A stretch of DNA of 64,000 nucleotides from Kryptolebias marmoratus (GCF_001649575.2 NC_051432.1:22699569-22763568); one strand, 5' to 3'. Positions 37,795 through 52,084 are shown, counted from the first letter of the stretch. Notes: a model not told the origin generated them from the sequence alone. A program made the numbers and translations.

Positions 37795-38007
37795 CAGGGG
37801 TGTCCAATCCTGGTCCTTGACGGCCACTATCCTTCATGTTTTACTTGTTTCCTGCTCCGACACCCCTGATTCAGTGGTTAAATCACCTCTTCATGTTCTA
37901 CAGAAGCCTGTTAATCACCCATTGATTCAGATCAGGTGTGTTGGAGCAGAGAAACAAGTAAAACATGCAGGATGGTGGCCCTCAAGGACCAGGATTGGAG
38001 ACCACTG
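37795..38007. mobile_element. hAT-type MITE, copy 2, with 8-bp target duplication
   Basis: 213 bp with terminal inverted repeats CAGGGGTGTCCAATCC and, reversed from the other end, CAGTGGTCTCCAATCC. It is bounded by perfect 8-bp duplications GTCTAAAT (37787-37794 and 38008-38015). Eight-base duplications and CAG-starting termini are the hAT signature. The interior is largely palindromic and encodes nothing. Confidence 0.88.
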
Positions 38008-38360
38008 GTCTAAATAAACATCTGATAAAAAAGTGTAAAAGTTTACACTAAAGCATGTACTTAAACTGAAATACATTTTGAGCCTTGAATTGATTGTTAT
38101 TAAACGCCACAGAATTCCAATTTCTTTAAAACATTCTTAAAGTGTCTTAAAGAACATCTCCTGTAAAGAGTGTTAGGGTTAATGTGGGCAAAAATGTCCT
38201 GTGCTAAATGTTCTTCTTTTCACTTGCTGTTAGAGACAACCCAGTTCTCCTTTTTTGTTGTTTCTCAAGAGAAATATATAGAGCAGAGTTAAAAAAAAAA
38301 GTCAGTTGAGTCATCAATTTAAAACTGAAATGCATGGCCCACAGATATACATCCCTCCCC

Positions 38361-38363
38361 CCA

Positions 38364-38410
<47 letters not shown>
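38361..38410. repeat. (CA)n microsatellite
   Basis: About 22 CA units in unique sequence. A shorter GT run is at 38743-38762. No gene is nearby. Confidence 0.95.
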
Positions 38411-38412
<2 letters not shown>

Positions 38413-40189
38413 TGATTTGTGGATCCAACGCCCAGCTAAAATTGCAAAAATTAGTCCATTAACATAATTATAGTCATTAAAAGAAAAAAACAAACACAGA
38501 TTAACATTCAAGTGAACAAGCCAAAGGCATGAAATTTATTGTGTGATGGAAAATGCCTTCAAGGAGTTAAGTTTCTTTATATAATACAGACAAAATCACC
38601 CCTCATGTATCACCCCCTCGCATCTTCATTCTTTCTTTTTTTCTGTTTCTTAAAGACTGTAAACATATAATTTCGAAACATCTCTGGGCATATATCATGG
38701 ACAGAAATGTGTTACATCAGCTGCTGGGTCAGGTGTAAAGACGTGTGTGTGTGTGTGTGTGTGGGAGAGAAGGTGGGTTGCCATTTTAATTAACACATAC
38801 AGACAAGCACATGCCTGCCCTTCACAAACACATATGCACATATTTCCAATTTTCAAAGCAGAGACTTAAGAGTGGCATTCTTTTATTATTCATGCACATT
38901 AATGATTGAGTGGGTTATTAATAGCCTACAGTATTAAAGCCACTGGATAAAGACACCAAAGCCTGAAAGAGCCTCTAAAATGCATTAAACAATGTTTTAT
39001 TTTCAACAAACTATTCTTTAATCTGATTAGTATGAGTCCGTGTTTAGCATACTTTTGTTATTGTTTCTGGTTTTTCATCACTGGGTATTTTTCCTTTCTT
39101 TCTTTTCTTACTTCTGTTACTGATCAGCTGTTCTTACTTGGTCAAAATGCCACGAGGTGCTCTCAGTTTCTCCTCTGCTCTTCTCAAAGCCAGATTTACA
39201 CAACAGCTGCTTTTTCTGCAGCAGTTTTCAAATCAAAAACTATATCAGAAGAGAAAATAATTCAAAGTTTGAAACTCGAGCTCAGTTATCTGAAGAAACT
39301 ATTTATTTAATGCAAAGTTTATTCTATACCATCAACCTCTATGACCGGTTTGTATTACATGTTGTATTTTACCTGTAAAATGGTCCTGAGTGCTTTGAAA
39401 GGCACAAAAATAAAGTTTTAACATAAGTAAATAAAGAGTTTTATGTTTTTTAATATGTTCTGCATTAGGCTTTAGGCTGATAGACAGACAGTAAAAATCA
39501 CAAAGCTTCACAGTAGTGATGGAGATCCAATATAAAGATTATCATTGTGCTCTCTATCCACAGCTTTGTGTTGCAGAAGCACCACAGGTTCGGCTACAGT
39601 CCAGATGCATCCCTTGTTCAGTGCATAATTACAAACATGTACAAAAACTCAGTTCAATAGAAATATTTCTTTATAGCAAACAGAACCCAGTAAAAAATTC
39701 TGTCCAGGCACTGAACTAATCACACCCCGCAGAATGCATTTGCACAGTGATATTGGGCAGGGATGAGTAAATATTCTTCAGAGAGCCTGCAGGTGAATGC
39801 TGCGGTAGCGGTGCTGCGAAACAACAACAGCATCGACAGAACATAAAGAAAGATGATGAATTTATCAGTTTGATAAACTGGGAGGATGGATGATGTGGAG
39901 TGTGAGTCATGTTGTGAGTGTACGAAGCGGTGTAGTTTGAGTTGACAGTCGGAACATGCTTACAGGCATCAAATTTTCTTTACGCTAACGTTGCATCAAA
40001 AACATCCCACGACAGAAAAGCGGGTAAAGAAAATGGATGCATGGATGTATCGATAACTAGTTTCCTTATTTTTCTCATATGATCTGTTTCATAAATGCCT
40101 CTGAGGAATCTAAATGATTTATCACAAATGAAAAACTGTTAATATGTATTACATTTCTCCAGATGCTCACTTTCAAACATTGGCTCTGC

Positions 40190-40684
40190 AGCTTCTATAT
40201 GAGATTTGTCAGGACAACGGCCCACTTATCCCTTCTTCAGGGCTTAAACTCTGATCATGGCCTCAGTGACTCACCTGAGTTTGTTAAATGTTGTGATGAG
40301 AATTGTCTAGACCTTAACATGGAAGAACAAAAGGAAGTAATCATTGACTTTAGGCAGACTAAGGGCAAACCAACAGTGACTATCTCTCCAAATGAAAAGG
40401 TTGAAACTGAGGACTCCTACAAATAGCTAGACATTGTGTTCGACTCTGGGTTAAAGTTTGATCACAGATCATGGTACAGGACCAACAAAGGCATCATTTT
40501 CTGCAGAGGCTTAACTCTTTTTATGTCAATGATGCTGCTTTATGTCATTTATATCATTCTACTATTAAAAGCTTTTTAGCTTTTTATGTAATCTGCTGGT
40601 TTAACAGTCTGGATTGTCTGGATTGACTTCTGCTCCAAGATCATTGGTGTTCCACAAAAGGTAACAGCTGGACTGTTCAAATTA

Positions 40685-40747
<63 letters not shown>

Positions 40748-40880
40748 TTTAGAGACAAACAGACTATTTTTTTTATTGTATCTTGTTTTTATATGCTGTA
40801 CTTTGCTGACATTGTGGACTAGGATGCTACAAAAAATTGCCTGTTGGGATTCATAAAGTTGCCTGATTCTGACTTTGACT
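40190..40880 (+). mobile_element. Truncated non-LTR retrotransposon (LINE) 3' part
   Basis: The plus frame at 40163-40426 includes FVKCCDENCLDLNMEEQKEV then IIDFRQTKGKPTV, stopped by TAG. It continues past the stop with LDIVFDSGLKFDH and later FCSKIIGVPQK. These are the C-terminal segments of fish L2/CR1-like reverse transcriptases. The piece is split by stops and by a (TA)n(GA)n tract at 40688-40743, and ends near GGGATTCATAAAGTTGCCTG, resembling a LINE 3' end. It is a dead copy. Confidence 0.78.
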
Positions 40881-43800
40881 CAACAACTTTCTTCGTTTTG
40901 CTCGAGAGCCCTTGTAAAGTAGAGTCTGTTTTTGGGATGTTGATATAAAAAAAATCACTCACCTTGGAAAACAATCCTTGGACAATTCATGAAAACAAGG
41001 ACAGCATAAATATTCTGGTGAAAACATCAGGCTGTCTTTAACAAAGTCAACCTTGGGTAGTAAAAGACTTTCCGATAATACAATAACCTTAAACACAGAC
41101 AGAAAGCAGAAACAAAAGGCTTTATAAGCAGCAATTTTCAATCGTTAGATTAGATTTGATTCCATCCAGATTCAAAACTGTGGAGGGGACTAAAAACTTG
41201 GTGCCCTCCAACCTTAAAGAAACAAGTTTTGAGTAAAAAACAGAAACTTCCAGTGGAGCTCCTGAAGTTGTACAGAAATGATTCCTAGCAAATATGAAAA
41301 TATGGTAAGTGCTCTAGAGCTATTAAACACATTTCAATATCAATTAAAATAAGCTATAATTTATTTATGTTACATTGTTTAATATGTAACATTGCTTTTT
41401 GTTCTGCCCCAGTTAAATTAAACTTGAAGTGAAATTAATCGAATCTGCTGAATGTAACAAATTCTAAAATGTTCATTAACCTGCAGAAGATTTACTTTTG
41501 TTTCATTTTAGCTCTCTTATGTACGGTGATGTTGTCAACTGTTAGTAACGCAGAAAACGTTGCTCGCTCTGACAGATCGGCCATGTTTTAAGGTGACACC
41601 TCCTTTGCTGGCAAACATTTTCCCCTCCATTTATGAGATAAACTCCTCCCTCGCCACTCATCATCACTTCCAGCCGGGTCATGCACCACTGGTTAGGTTA
41701 GGAGCAGAACCACTAAAGTCACAACAAGAACAGAGAGAAGATGACCTCTGTTCTACTTGACAGACTGAATGCATTTTTTGAGTATGTTTGTGGTATATTA
41801 GTTGAATAAACCTCCATTATTCTGTTGTATTCTGTTGCAAAAATCTTAATTATTCAAAAGGTTTGGCACATCCAACCTTCTGTTACACGGCACCAAGTTT
41901 TATTTTCACATTTTGCTTTGTCATTCCGACTTACCTCACACTTTCCATGCTCCACCATTAACCTTTCATAGTCACCTTTTATCATCAGAAAAAAAAAGAT
42001 CAAAAGTAACTGATGAGAGGAAAGTGGAAGAAACGATGAAGAATTAAGGACAATGACTTTTTGGGAAAGTCAATGGATATCATCAGATCTGCATAAAACA
42101 TAAAACTTTAGTCTACGTAGACATTGCAAGGTATTTTTTTCCATTTTAATTAAAGTGCAAAAATAAGGAAAAAAAGAGAAACTAACAAAATGAAGTTGAA
42201 ATAGAGAAATTCCTCCTTAATTCTGGAGCGTTTTTAAGTTCTTTAACCGCTCGTTAACCTTATTTGTTTTTTACTTTCTGTCTCAATTACAAGCCTTCTC
42301 TTTCATTATGTTTGCTTTAATGGTCTTTTTAAAAATACTTTTAATCAATCTCAAATCTGTAAAAGTTTCTCTTGGAAAAAAACAACATAATTCAAGTTTT
42401 GAACATTATAAAATGTCTTGTATTGTTTAGTTTAAAAGGTCACCAGACCCAGAGTAGTTTGTGAAAGTCTTACAAAAAATCATATTTTTATTTAAACTTT
42501 TTTTTAATTTACATATTTATACAAAAAATGTGGGAGTGTAGTTTCAAAGCATTCTTCAAAATTATAACAAAATGTTTAAATAATTCAGCTGTACAAAAAA
42601 ATTATGTTCAACAAGACTTTAGAATCATCTTAACAAGTAAATGAATAAAAAAAAACTAAAAATGTTTTTGGTCTTGACAGTAGCAGAGATGGTTTTACTT
42701 ATCTAAGCATGCATCTTCTTTTTCATGGACAAAACAAGAGAAAACCATTCAAAAGGTGTGAGGTCTCAGTGTCAAATGTTGTTTCATCTTCTGCAAAGCA
42801 AAATGATAAAAAAAAACACTCAGCCAAAAAAAATCAAGTGCAACTCCACCAGGGGATGTGTTCAAAGAGCATAGTTCATCAGGGAGAATTAATTGAACTC
42901 CAGGGCAGCCATAAAAGATTTGTCACAAAGAGCAAATTTCAGCAGCAAATTGTCTCTTCCTACAATCTCATTTTACCACAATAATCAGCTACACACACTC
43001 ACACAAACACACACACACACAAACACTGAGATCTTTGTTCCACGGGATCCAAAATTAAAGCAGCCCTTTAACTCTGAGGGATGCTGCCAGGAAATGGATT
43101 TAGAACAGAAAAATACAATTAAAGGATGCTAATTTACACATGAAGGAGGAAATATGGGAAAAGGTAGCTAATTTTAACACAAAATAGCAAATTTTAAGTT
43201 CTTCAGGTTTTTTGGATTCATGATTTAGTTCCTCTTCATGATGTTAGATTATATTTCTGTTTATTTGAACACAACTTTGATTTTTATTGTGTCTTTTACT
43301 GTATAAAATCACTGATATACTTTGAACATTAGAGCTTTCATTTGCAGGTATTTTGCATGAAGGATTCTTATTTATTAATAATTCATATTTTCCTATATCA
43401 GTGCTGGAAATAAATCAACACTTCATTTTGTGCAGGTGTGCAAGTGCATTAAATATTCATTGCATCCACAAACAAATAGAATCATGCAGTATGCAACATT
43501 CAGGCACATGAGCATCTTCACTAAGAAAAGGCTTTTATATTTATTTGCTTTGTAACAATTTGATAACAATTTATTTATATTAATATCATAATATCACCAA
43601 ATAACAGTACAAACCTGTAATTTATCAGTAATACAAACAGACCCATTCTCTGAATTAACTGTTTATAACTTTACTGGAAACTGTTAAAAAATCCTCTTTT
43701 TATGTAAAAACATTTTGACATAAAATATTTCATATTTTTGTCATAAGCTGGAATAGCGCACTGGTATATAATGATTTGAAAACTCGTATACAAGTTTTAA

Positions 43801-44258
43801 CCCAAAACAAAACTTCATTTGACTCATATACTGTAAATAAATTATATGTAATATTTCTTTTTAAATTGCATGTGACCTATTAGTTGTTTTAATGTCTTCT
43901 TCTCTGTTTGGAGCCAGAAATAACAGCATCTGAGAAATAGATAAACTGTAAAAGTGATAATTGAAAGAAAATTGGATAATAAACTTATCTGAAAACTTCT
44001 TTGTTTTAAATGATGAAACACCAACAGGTTTTATTATAAAATGTGAAACCAATGATGACAAACTGATTTATCGATGGATTTTCTAAGATTTTTTTTTTGT
44101 TTATTTGGTATGAGTCTATTTCAGCAACACTTTACTGAGTGCTCTCTGAGGCATCCAGGAGAGGACACTGTGAGGGTTGCAGATGACACTGATGTTGTTG
44201 GTTTGTGATGAGTTTATGTATAAAAGGGAGGCACAGGATCTTGCTGATTGGTGTAGGG

Positions 44259-44451
44259 CAGTAGTGTCCAATTCTGGTCCTTGAGGGCCGCTATCCTGCA
44301 TGTTTTAGTTGTCTCTCAGCTTTGACACTTCTGATTTCAATGACTGGGGAATTAACAGGCTTCTGCAGAACTTGAAGACCTGCAGAAGAGCAGAGAAACA
44401 TCTAAAACATGGAGGATAATGGCTTTCCAGGACCAGGATTGGACGCCGTTG
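44259..44451. mobile_element. hAT-type MITE, copy 3 (diverged)
   Basis: Termini are CAGTAGTGTCCAATTC and, reversed, CAACGGCGTCCAATCC. The interior ATCCTGCATGTTTTAG and GGCTTCTGCAGAAC match the other copies. No clear target duplication remains, suggesting greater age than copy 2. Confidence 0.75.
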
Positions 44452-47400
44452 AGTGCTGCTGTGCTGACTTCCTTTTATCGGCGTGTGGCGAAGAGTGTCC
44501 TGACGTTTTCCATCCCAGTCTGTTATGAAAACTGCTACAGTTTTGTTCTTTGCCCAAGCAGTTTATAACTATTACAGTAACTAACTTTGTAATGTGGAGA
44601 GGAAAAAATGGTTTCCATATATTAAAGTATAACAAATGTGGTTTTTGTCCCAGGTCAGAATGTATAAAGTTCTTCAGTTTTTTTTACAGTAGATCTCAAT
44701 GAAACTATATCTAAAAGTTTTTCATTTGAAAATATGGAATGTAATTAATGCTTACACTGAGGAACATATTGTAAGATAAGTCCTAAAACATAAGGCGAAG
44801 AAAGATATTATGCACAGTGAAACACACAGGCAGTTCACAGTTTCCATTGTTTACACTGACTCCTCCAAAAAGAAATCCAACCACTGTCCACTTAACTCTG
44901 AGGCAAACACGCACAGAAGCACACAAAGAGCCTGGTGGAGAGGCGTGTAAACTTGTAAATCTGTTTGTCATTAATGAAACCTTGAACAAACATTGCATCG
45001 TCTCTGTGGACTCGTTTCGTCTTAAACACGCTGGCGCTTCATACAAGCACCAGCATGAGAGGAGCGAAACGAGCAGGAATTTTAAAAAGCACCGTTCTTC
45101 AGGGGACCCACACATCACAGAGATGTATAAGATTATTATCAGAAAAGCTGAAATCTCAGCTCAGAAGTCCGTGTCTTGATTCTGATTCATCAAAATAAAT
45201 TAAAATATCTTCACAAATTAGGTCTGCAGTGTGTTTTTCCAACCCATGAGAGGCTTGAACCAAGACTCCCTGTTTTTAAATTGTGCAAAACAGAGATTTT
45301 GGTGTTTTGTTGTGTGTTTTTCAGGAACTGCTTGGTTGGTTCAAGTAAAATCCCTTAAAGCAAGTTTCTCTCAGCAGGAACATTGAAGCCGATGAGACAA
45401 TTTACAGAAAAAAACAATCATATAAACATACAAATTGTTAAGTGTTTCCATGACCTGTGACTTAATCTAAATAAAACTAGAAAAGCTGATGAATGTCTTA
45501 CTGTCATTGAGAATTCTTTTGGACAAAGGATATGTTAAAAATATTGACTAAAAACTAAAACATAACTGGTGCAATGATTGTTTAATAAAAACCTGCTTGG
45601 AACAGATCAGTTGTTTGGCTTCTGGTATTGTTTTTTTTTTCTACAGTCTTCAATACAGCACATTGAGCTCTGGACCCTCTGATTATTATTCTTTTTTTGC
45701 AGATTTCAGATAAATAAATTGCATAATATATTACATTTACAAACAATAAGTAAAAACCTGTCTTATTAATGTTTCAGTCAAGAGATTAGACGCATTTTAC
45801 TAAAATATTTTCAGCTTTTATTTGTTTAAAATTTACACTAGTTCTGCTTTTGCCTTTTTATTCCTCCATTCATTGCAATATTTTATAATTTGTTTGTATA
45901 AAATGTTCACTTCGTCAGAATAAATTTGGAAAAGGTTATTTTCCTTTTTTTTTAACAAAAAAACCCAGCAAACCTGGGTATAAAATTGAACTGCAGGATG
46001 TTCAAATCACTGTGTTTTCAAAGGCGTTACATGCTGTGTGGTTTTGCAAATAAATCAATAACAGACACCACACCCCAGTTCTTCTCTGTTAAAATAAAAC
46101 CGAGATAATTCTCTCTTATTCTGAGCATCAGAGAAAAACGCAGTCATTTTGCACTTTTATTGTGATGCCAATCGCAGTGGAATGATTGCAGAACAAGTCA
46201 GAATTTAGAAAACTGTTGTCCCTGAGAACTAGATTTTGGCTTTTTGGAACAGAATTAATATCAGACAACATTAAACAAGGTTTTATTTGTTATTACCAAA
46301 AGTAGAAAGGGACTGGTGTACCACTATCAGTGGCTGCTGGAAATAGACACCAGCTTCCCGTGTGACCCGGGGAGGAAAAAGAGGGAAAAGAAGATGGATG
46401 GATGGATCACTTCCACAGAAAGTTTATGACCTTGCAGGACGAAGGTGGGAGAGGATGACCACTTATGCCCATTTATGCAATAATATTGATTTTCCTCCGA
46501 GTTTTGTAAAAACTGGCCTGAAGCTGCTGGTTTGGACTTCAGCACTGAAAGTGGCTTTCAAACCAAAAGCACTAATTTGAATTAGTAAAAATGTGCTGCA
46601 GCCCAGGTGTTAGAGACAGATACTGCAGTAATGAACAGTTATTGTCTGAAGCAGCGAGTGTGGTTCGGTTCTGTCATTAATTCACTGGCTACTCAGGCAT
46701 GCTCTTCCCTTTTCTACAGTTGTTTGAGCGCATATATCTGTTATTTGTTCAAGTTTTAAAGGTTTATATCATACTCTCTTTTTCTTTTCGTACTTTTGTG
46801 GTTGATTTGGTAGAAAAAAGCAGTTGAGATCATTTACATCAGTTGAGGTGTTTAAAAAAACCAGACTCTGTACTTTAGGAAAAAAGGGTTTGCAGATGAA
46901 AAGCAAGGCGACGGTAATATCGGGTGTCAGCTGGCTCGTTATTAGCAGTTATGAAAGTCTGAGCCAAATGTCAAAGAAAGACAGCGTTTCTTTCTGTCTT
47001 CTTTTGTTGCTGTAACACACATTGAGACTTAATGAGCCATCAGTCATCTGAATGCACGGCAGTCACTCTGAATCAGATAATAAGTGTAATAAATCAAACT
47101 GTTGAGCAGTGCTGTTGAAGCCTATTAAACCTTTGTGCGATGGCTCTTCAGGGATGTCGAGGCGGAGGAGAACCGACACGATGGGAAAAGTTCACCCAGA
47201 GAGGCTCAAGTGTTATAAATTCAACATCGTAATTTTAGGCCAGTAGTTCAAACCACTTCACGCAGCTCTCAGGCAGATAATAAAAAACAGCTTGCCCCGG
47301 TTTATTTCTTTAAAAAAAAACATGTCATAAGAGGGATAGACTGCAAAAGAATGTTCAAATTTGAAATAAAAATAGACACAAATTAAAATGTTTTTCTTGT

Positions 47401-47617
47401 ATCAGTGAAAGAGAGCGTAAGTGTTCAAATGTGAACCACATTCAGTTTTGTTTACTTTGTATTAAAATTCTCTGACTTCTATTTTGATCCGTTTTACTAT
47501 TTTTAACTAATTATTTTGTCTTGTAATAAGTTGACTGAATTTTCACCCACTGCCAAAGCAGCTAAATTGTTTTTGCCCTTGTCTGTGGGGAGGCTAATTT
47601 GTCCGTAACAACACAAA

Positions 47618-47700
47618 ATGTGCTATAACTCTGTCAGTTTTATAGATATTGAGCTAAAATTTGGTGTGGTAGTGCCTCGTCCTCAACACACAAAACAGAA
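47618..47700 (-). repeat. Short GATGGCC-type repeat fragment
   Basis: Only the TGCTATAACTCTGTCAG to GAGCTAAAATTTGGTGTGG section of the family is present, in the same orientation as the dennd1c intron copies. Confidence 0.6.
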
Positions 47701-49581
47701 AATTAGTATAATAATCTTGGTAACAATGTAGGGGTGTCATGGTGCTGAACAGAGTCCAGGGGAGCTGAAACATCAGCTGCTCAGCTGCGTCTGGAAAACT
47801 GGATTATCTTTCAACAGTGGCACCTTGATCAAGTAATTTCGGAGGAAAATTAACATATAATAGAAAATACTGTGTCCTGGGGTTGAGCTGAAAAGCTATC
47901 CTAACAAGAAATAAAAATAAACAGAATGAGAACAATTTAACTGTAGTGTTGTTTTTATTTTCAGTAGATTAAAGTCTGAGTTAAAACTATGAATCTAGAT
48001 TGGACGTTGTTGGCGTTTTGTTCAGTTTTAAACATTTTCTAACTCTAACAGGTCTAATAAGATCTCTGCTGTGGCTACTTTTCAGCTTCAGTAGATTGTA
48101 AAAAAAAAAAAAAAAAAATAAATAAATCAGTGAGTTTTTTTTTAATGTCTAAAGAAAACTTTGGCCTTTCTTCTCCTCTTCAGCTCCTCTGATGATCCAT
48201 CTGTCCGCAGCGTTCCTCACCACCTGCTGTTTTCTCCTCCTCTGTCCTGAACCGCTCACAAAAACTTTTAAGTATTTGAACAAGAAGAGACTGGACTTTC
48301 TTTTTTGGTCCTTGAAGATCTTTCATCTCTCATCTGAAAGGCGACTTCAGTTCTAATAAGTGGTGAAGAAGTTGAGCTTCACACACAAACACACACACAC
48401 AACTGTCTGTTTGTGTGTTTAGCATCTGCTTTAAAGTTCATCTCAGTTCGGCAGTATAAACTCCTCTGCACAAGCGTTATTTATATAATTATGAGTGATT
48501 GATAGCGATCAATGTAGCACTTAGATCAACATCTGTTAAACTTCATGTTTAAAGCTCCCCATGAAAGAAATGATGGATGACTATAATTTTGTCTCAGTGT
48601 GTCGCTTTAATCTGACAAATGGCAGCAGAAGCATGTTTAACTTTGAACAAATTAAAGAAAATGTTGATCAAAACTTTCTCAGAGGATTTAAAAGTGAGGC
48701 TGGTTCTCCAGTTCCTGTTTTCACATCACAGTTATGTAAAACACTTTGGTATTTTTGTCATGCAAGAAAGAACATCTGCCATTATTAGATATCATAAAAT
48801 AAAAAAACATTTTGACAGAATAAAGCAATTAAAGTTATGTTCACTGGATTTCTTTCACTCAGATATCAGGAACAAACTTCAAATATTGACAGTTTATTAA
48901 AATTTACTGTGGTGCAAAGTCATTTTATTTGTTACTAAAATGTTGCTAAGATAACACAGATGCCCGATAATAATAATAATAATAATGCTCAACTAAACTC
49001 ACCATATACTGTATTTAAAATATTGTCATTACAAAAACTAAAAGCAAATGATTTTAAAAAATAGAATATTCTAACTTAAATTGTTATACTCCAAATTCTT
49101 TCAAAAATACTGACATAATGAGATAAAGAAACTAAAAAAACAGAAAAAAAGCAAATTTGTTTTAGTTAAAATCACCAACATATAGTTATAACTAGACACA
49201 GGAACCTAATGCAGAAGTTAAAGTGAAAACAGCAAGAGCGCCCCCTCTAGGCTGACCCCAGTACACGTTTAAGTCCATGTAAACTAATGGGATTATTATT
49301 AATGTTTTTCAGTCAATGACATCTGTTAAATTAAATAATTCTAAACTTCCTGTTATATTTTCAAATATTCCTTAAGTATGTTTAGTTGTAATTAGTTAAT
49401 TGATGCTCAAATCACCATGATTGTGTCTGAGGGAGTAGGCGGGGCTTACAGTCCTACATCCAATTACATGCCATTAAATTTACAACATGGCAGCACACAG
49501 AAATCAGATACTGATGGCTTCAGTTGTAAAAAAAAAAAAAGGTGAAGATGCTTTACCTTTTATATTGATAGTTAAAATCTC

Positions 49582-49829
49582 ACAGTGGCGCAGTGGTTAA
49601 AGATGTTGTCTCACAGCAAGAAGGTCGCAGCTCCACCTCCCGGCTTGAGCCTTTCTGTGTGGAGTTTCCAGGTTCTGCCTGTGCACACTTAAGGTTTCTT
49701 CAGGTATTCCACTTTGCTCCTGCAGACTAAAACATGCACGTTAGGTGAACTGACAACTCTAAATTGTAACTCCCCCCTCAACTCCACACAGAAACACTGG
49801 CAAGGAAAACAGATGCATGGATCAATGGC
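49582..49829 (+). mobile_element. SINE-like retroposon copy
   Basis: Starts CACAGTGGCGCAGTGGTT and contains TCTCACAGCAAGAAGGTC, CTGTGTGGAGTTTCCAG and AACATGCACGTTAGGTGAAC. These are the same landmarks as the 6000-6321 copy, read in the opposite direction. The GTGGCGCAGTGG head resembles a pol III A box. It is degenerate, and no target duplication was found. Confidence 0.7.
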
Positions 49830-50269
49830 TGGTTCAAATATAAAGATAGCAACTCACATTAAGCACAAAAAAATGCTCTGTTCATAAAAAAAGTCACGTT
49901 TAGACTTTATTCTGCAGAACAATAAAAAACTTTCTGTTTTTCACTCATTTTCAACCATGACTTTGCAGACAGACACAAACAAACATTTAACTTTAAAAAC
50001 AGTCTGCTGGGAATTTAATTATCAACACTAACAGTTCAGTATATTTATTTTTTTAATTTCCTTTGGTCAATACCAATTGCACAGTCATGTTGTTTGAATA
50101 ATCTTTATTGACAAGTGATTCAGGGCTTGTCTTTTCTTTCTTTCTTTACATTCTGTGTTTGCCATCTGCTGATTATCCCCTCGTGGCAATAGTTTAATTA
50201 AAAGTTAAACATAAAGCAAACTAAAAGTTAAATTTGTCTGCTGACTACATCTACAATATGTTCTTTCCT

Positions 50270-50785
50270 TTAAGTAAAAGGAAACCAATCACATCTGATT
50301 AATTTTTCCATGTGACCACTGCACACAAGGGAAATGACAATAATTCCATTCTGACATGTTTGATTAATATCACTGACCTGATTGTATTGTGCTCGTAAGG
50401 CATGACACGACTCTTTGCAATATCTGCTCCCTGCCAATAATCTCTCACTGTGTTTGCACAGATGTGAACAGTGTTTTTTCCTCTTCCTCCACATTGGCGG
50501 TTCTGTAAACCTTGAGCGGCTGCCGCCTGTTTTAAAACTTAAGTGCTTTTCACAATAGACCTGCCAAAACTGATTGATCTTAGCCCCACATTGCTTCTCA
50601 AGGTGTGTTTGTCCTGATTCCAAAAATAAAAATCTTCTTACTAGTGTGGCGCATGTACGCAACTTCCTTTCCAGCTGCAGCTCACGGGGAGTCAGGTACT
50701 GTAACGAGACGGAGAGACAGAAACCGGGGATTATGCTGAAGATCCGTCTGGAAGTCCAACCCCTCCCCCACCAACACACCCACAC
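50270..50785 (-). other. Unexplained 171-codon open frame in the gene-poor region
   Basis: An uninterrupted minus-strand frame with no recognised domain and no plausible splice partners. It is rich in Cys, Lys and Arg, with no signal peptide at its ATG. The underlying DNA is complex and locally richer in GC than its surroundings, so a conserved non-coding block with a chance frame is equally likely. I do not claim a gene. Confidence 0.2.
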
Positions 50786-52084
50786 ATATAAAGAAAGAAC
50801 AAATTTCTAACTCCAGCCACTAAAGGTCAGGAAACCATTGAGGAAAACTGGATTTGGCTTTTAAATATTTATTCAGTCAGTATATTTAATGATTTATTTA
50901 ATAATCACTCTGGCCTTTGCATTGAAGATGGAATTTAGTAAAATGGCGGCTCGTCTCCTTTTATTCACAGCTCTACGTCCACAGCTTCCATGAGATTAAA
51001 GATTTTTGATAATCTGAATATTTGATCATTTTATTAAACGAAGCTGCGCTGAAATTCAAGCCGACGAGAGGTCTTAAAAGTTTGATTGTTTTCATTTAGT
51101 TTGGATTTGTTTACTTCAAACATGCAGGCAGAAAATATTTAAAAAGAGAGAAAAAAATATTAATTGAAAATAAATAAAAGTTTTAAAAAATGAGGAAAAA
51201 TACATGACAGCATAGCTTCATCTTTGATGGTTTATCTTACATGTCCAAAAAGGAGCAGAAAGAATATAAATCATCCATCATTTGTGTTTCATTAGTATTT
51301 ATCCAGCTTCATTATTCATGTAAATCTTCTAATTACAACAAACATGTTTCTAATTACACAGAATACACGCACCATGTAAAACGTAAACACTATCACATGA
51401 TTCTGTTTGAATAACTCGACTTCACATTCCCGAATCAGAGCCAGCACTTCCGTCTTTGACATGCCGACTACAAAAAAGCGACATTCAAAACAGAGTAATT
51501 CATGGAAATCCAGTCATCTTTATGTTTTATTTCTCTTTATCACCATTTCTTTTTGCACTGCTTCTCTCTGCATTCATCTGTTCCATAGTTTTACTCTGCA
51601 CATAGAAACACAAAAAGGCTTTTCTAGTAGAATAACTGTGTTTTCTTTGAATTACTCTGAATATTTCCTCTTAGGTGATTATTTCTTGCTCTGAACAGAA
51701 GATGTGCTGTTTGGAATTTTCACGAGATCTGTAAGGATCATCTGTAGGGATGTTAAATGTGTGCGATCCCTGTAAACTGTGCTATAAATGATGGTGAACT
51801 TCTTTCGTTTTAAGAACAAAAAGAAAACTTAATGTACTTTTGTAATTATTCCCCCAGATCTCTGGAGAGCAGCTTAAATACGGTAAACAGCGAGAACGGT
51901 AGAGAACATGGAATGATATATGACCTAATAGTTGCTTTGCTTAACACAGTAATGCTTCTTGATGCTTTACAATAAATGAATCTGTCTTTTATCTATTATT
52001 ACCCAAAGGAATCTGCTTAGAAAACAACATTTATTACCTCGTTTACTTTTTTCAAAACTTGTGTTTGTGTGTGTTGGTTTGTCT

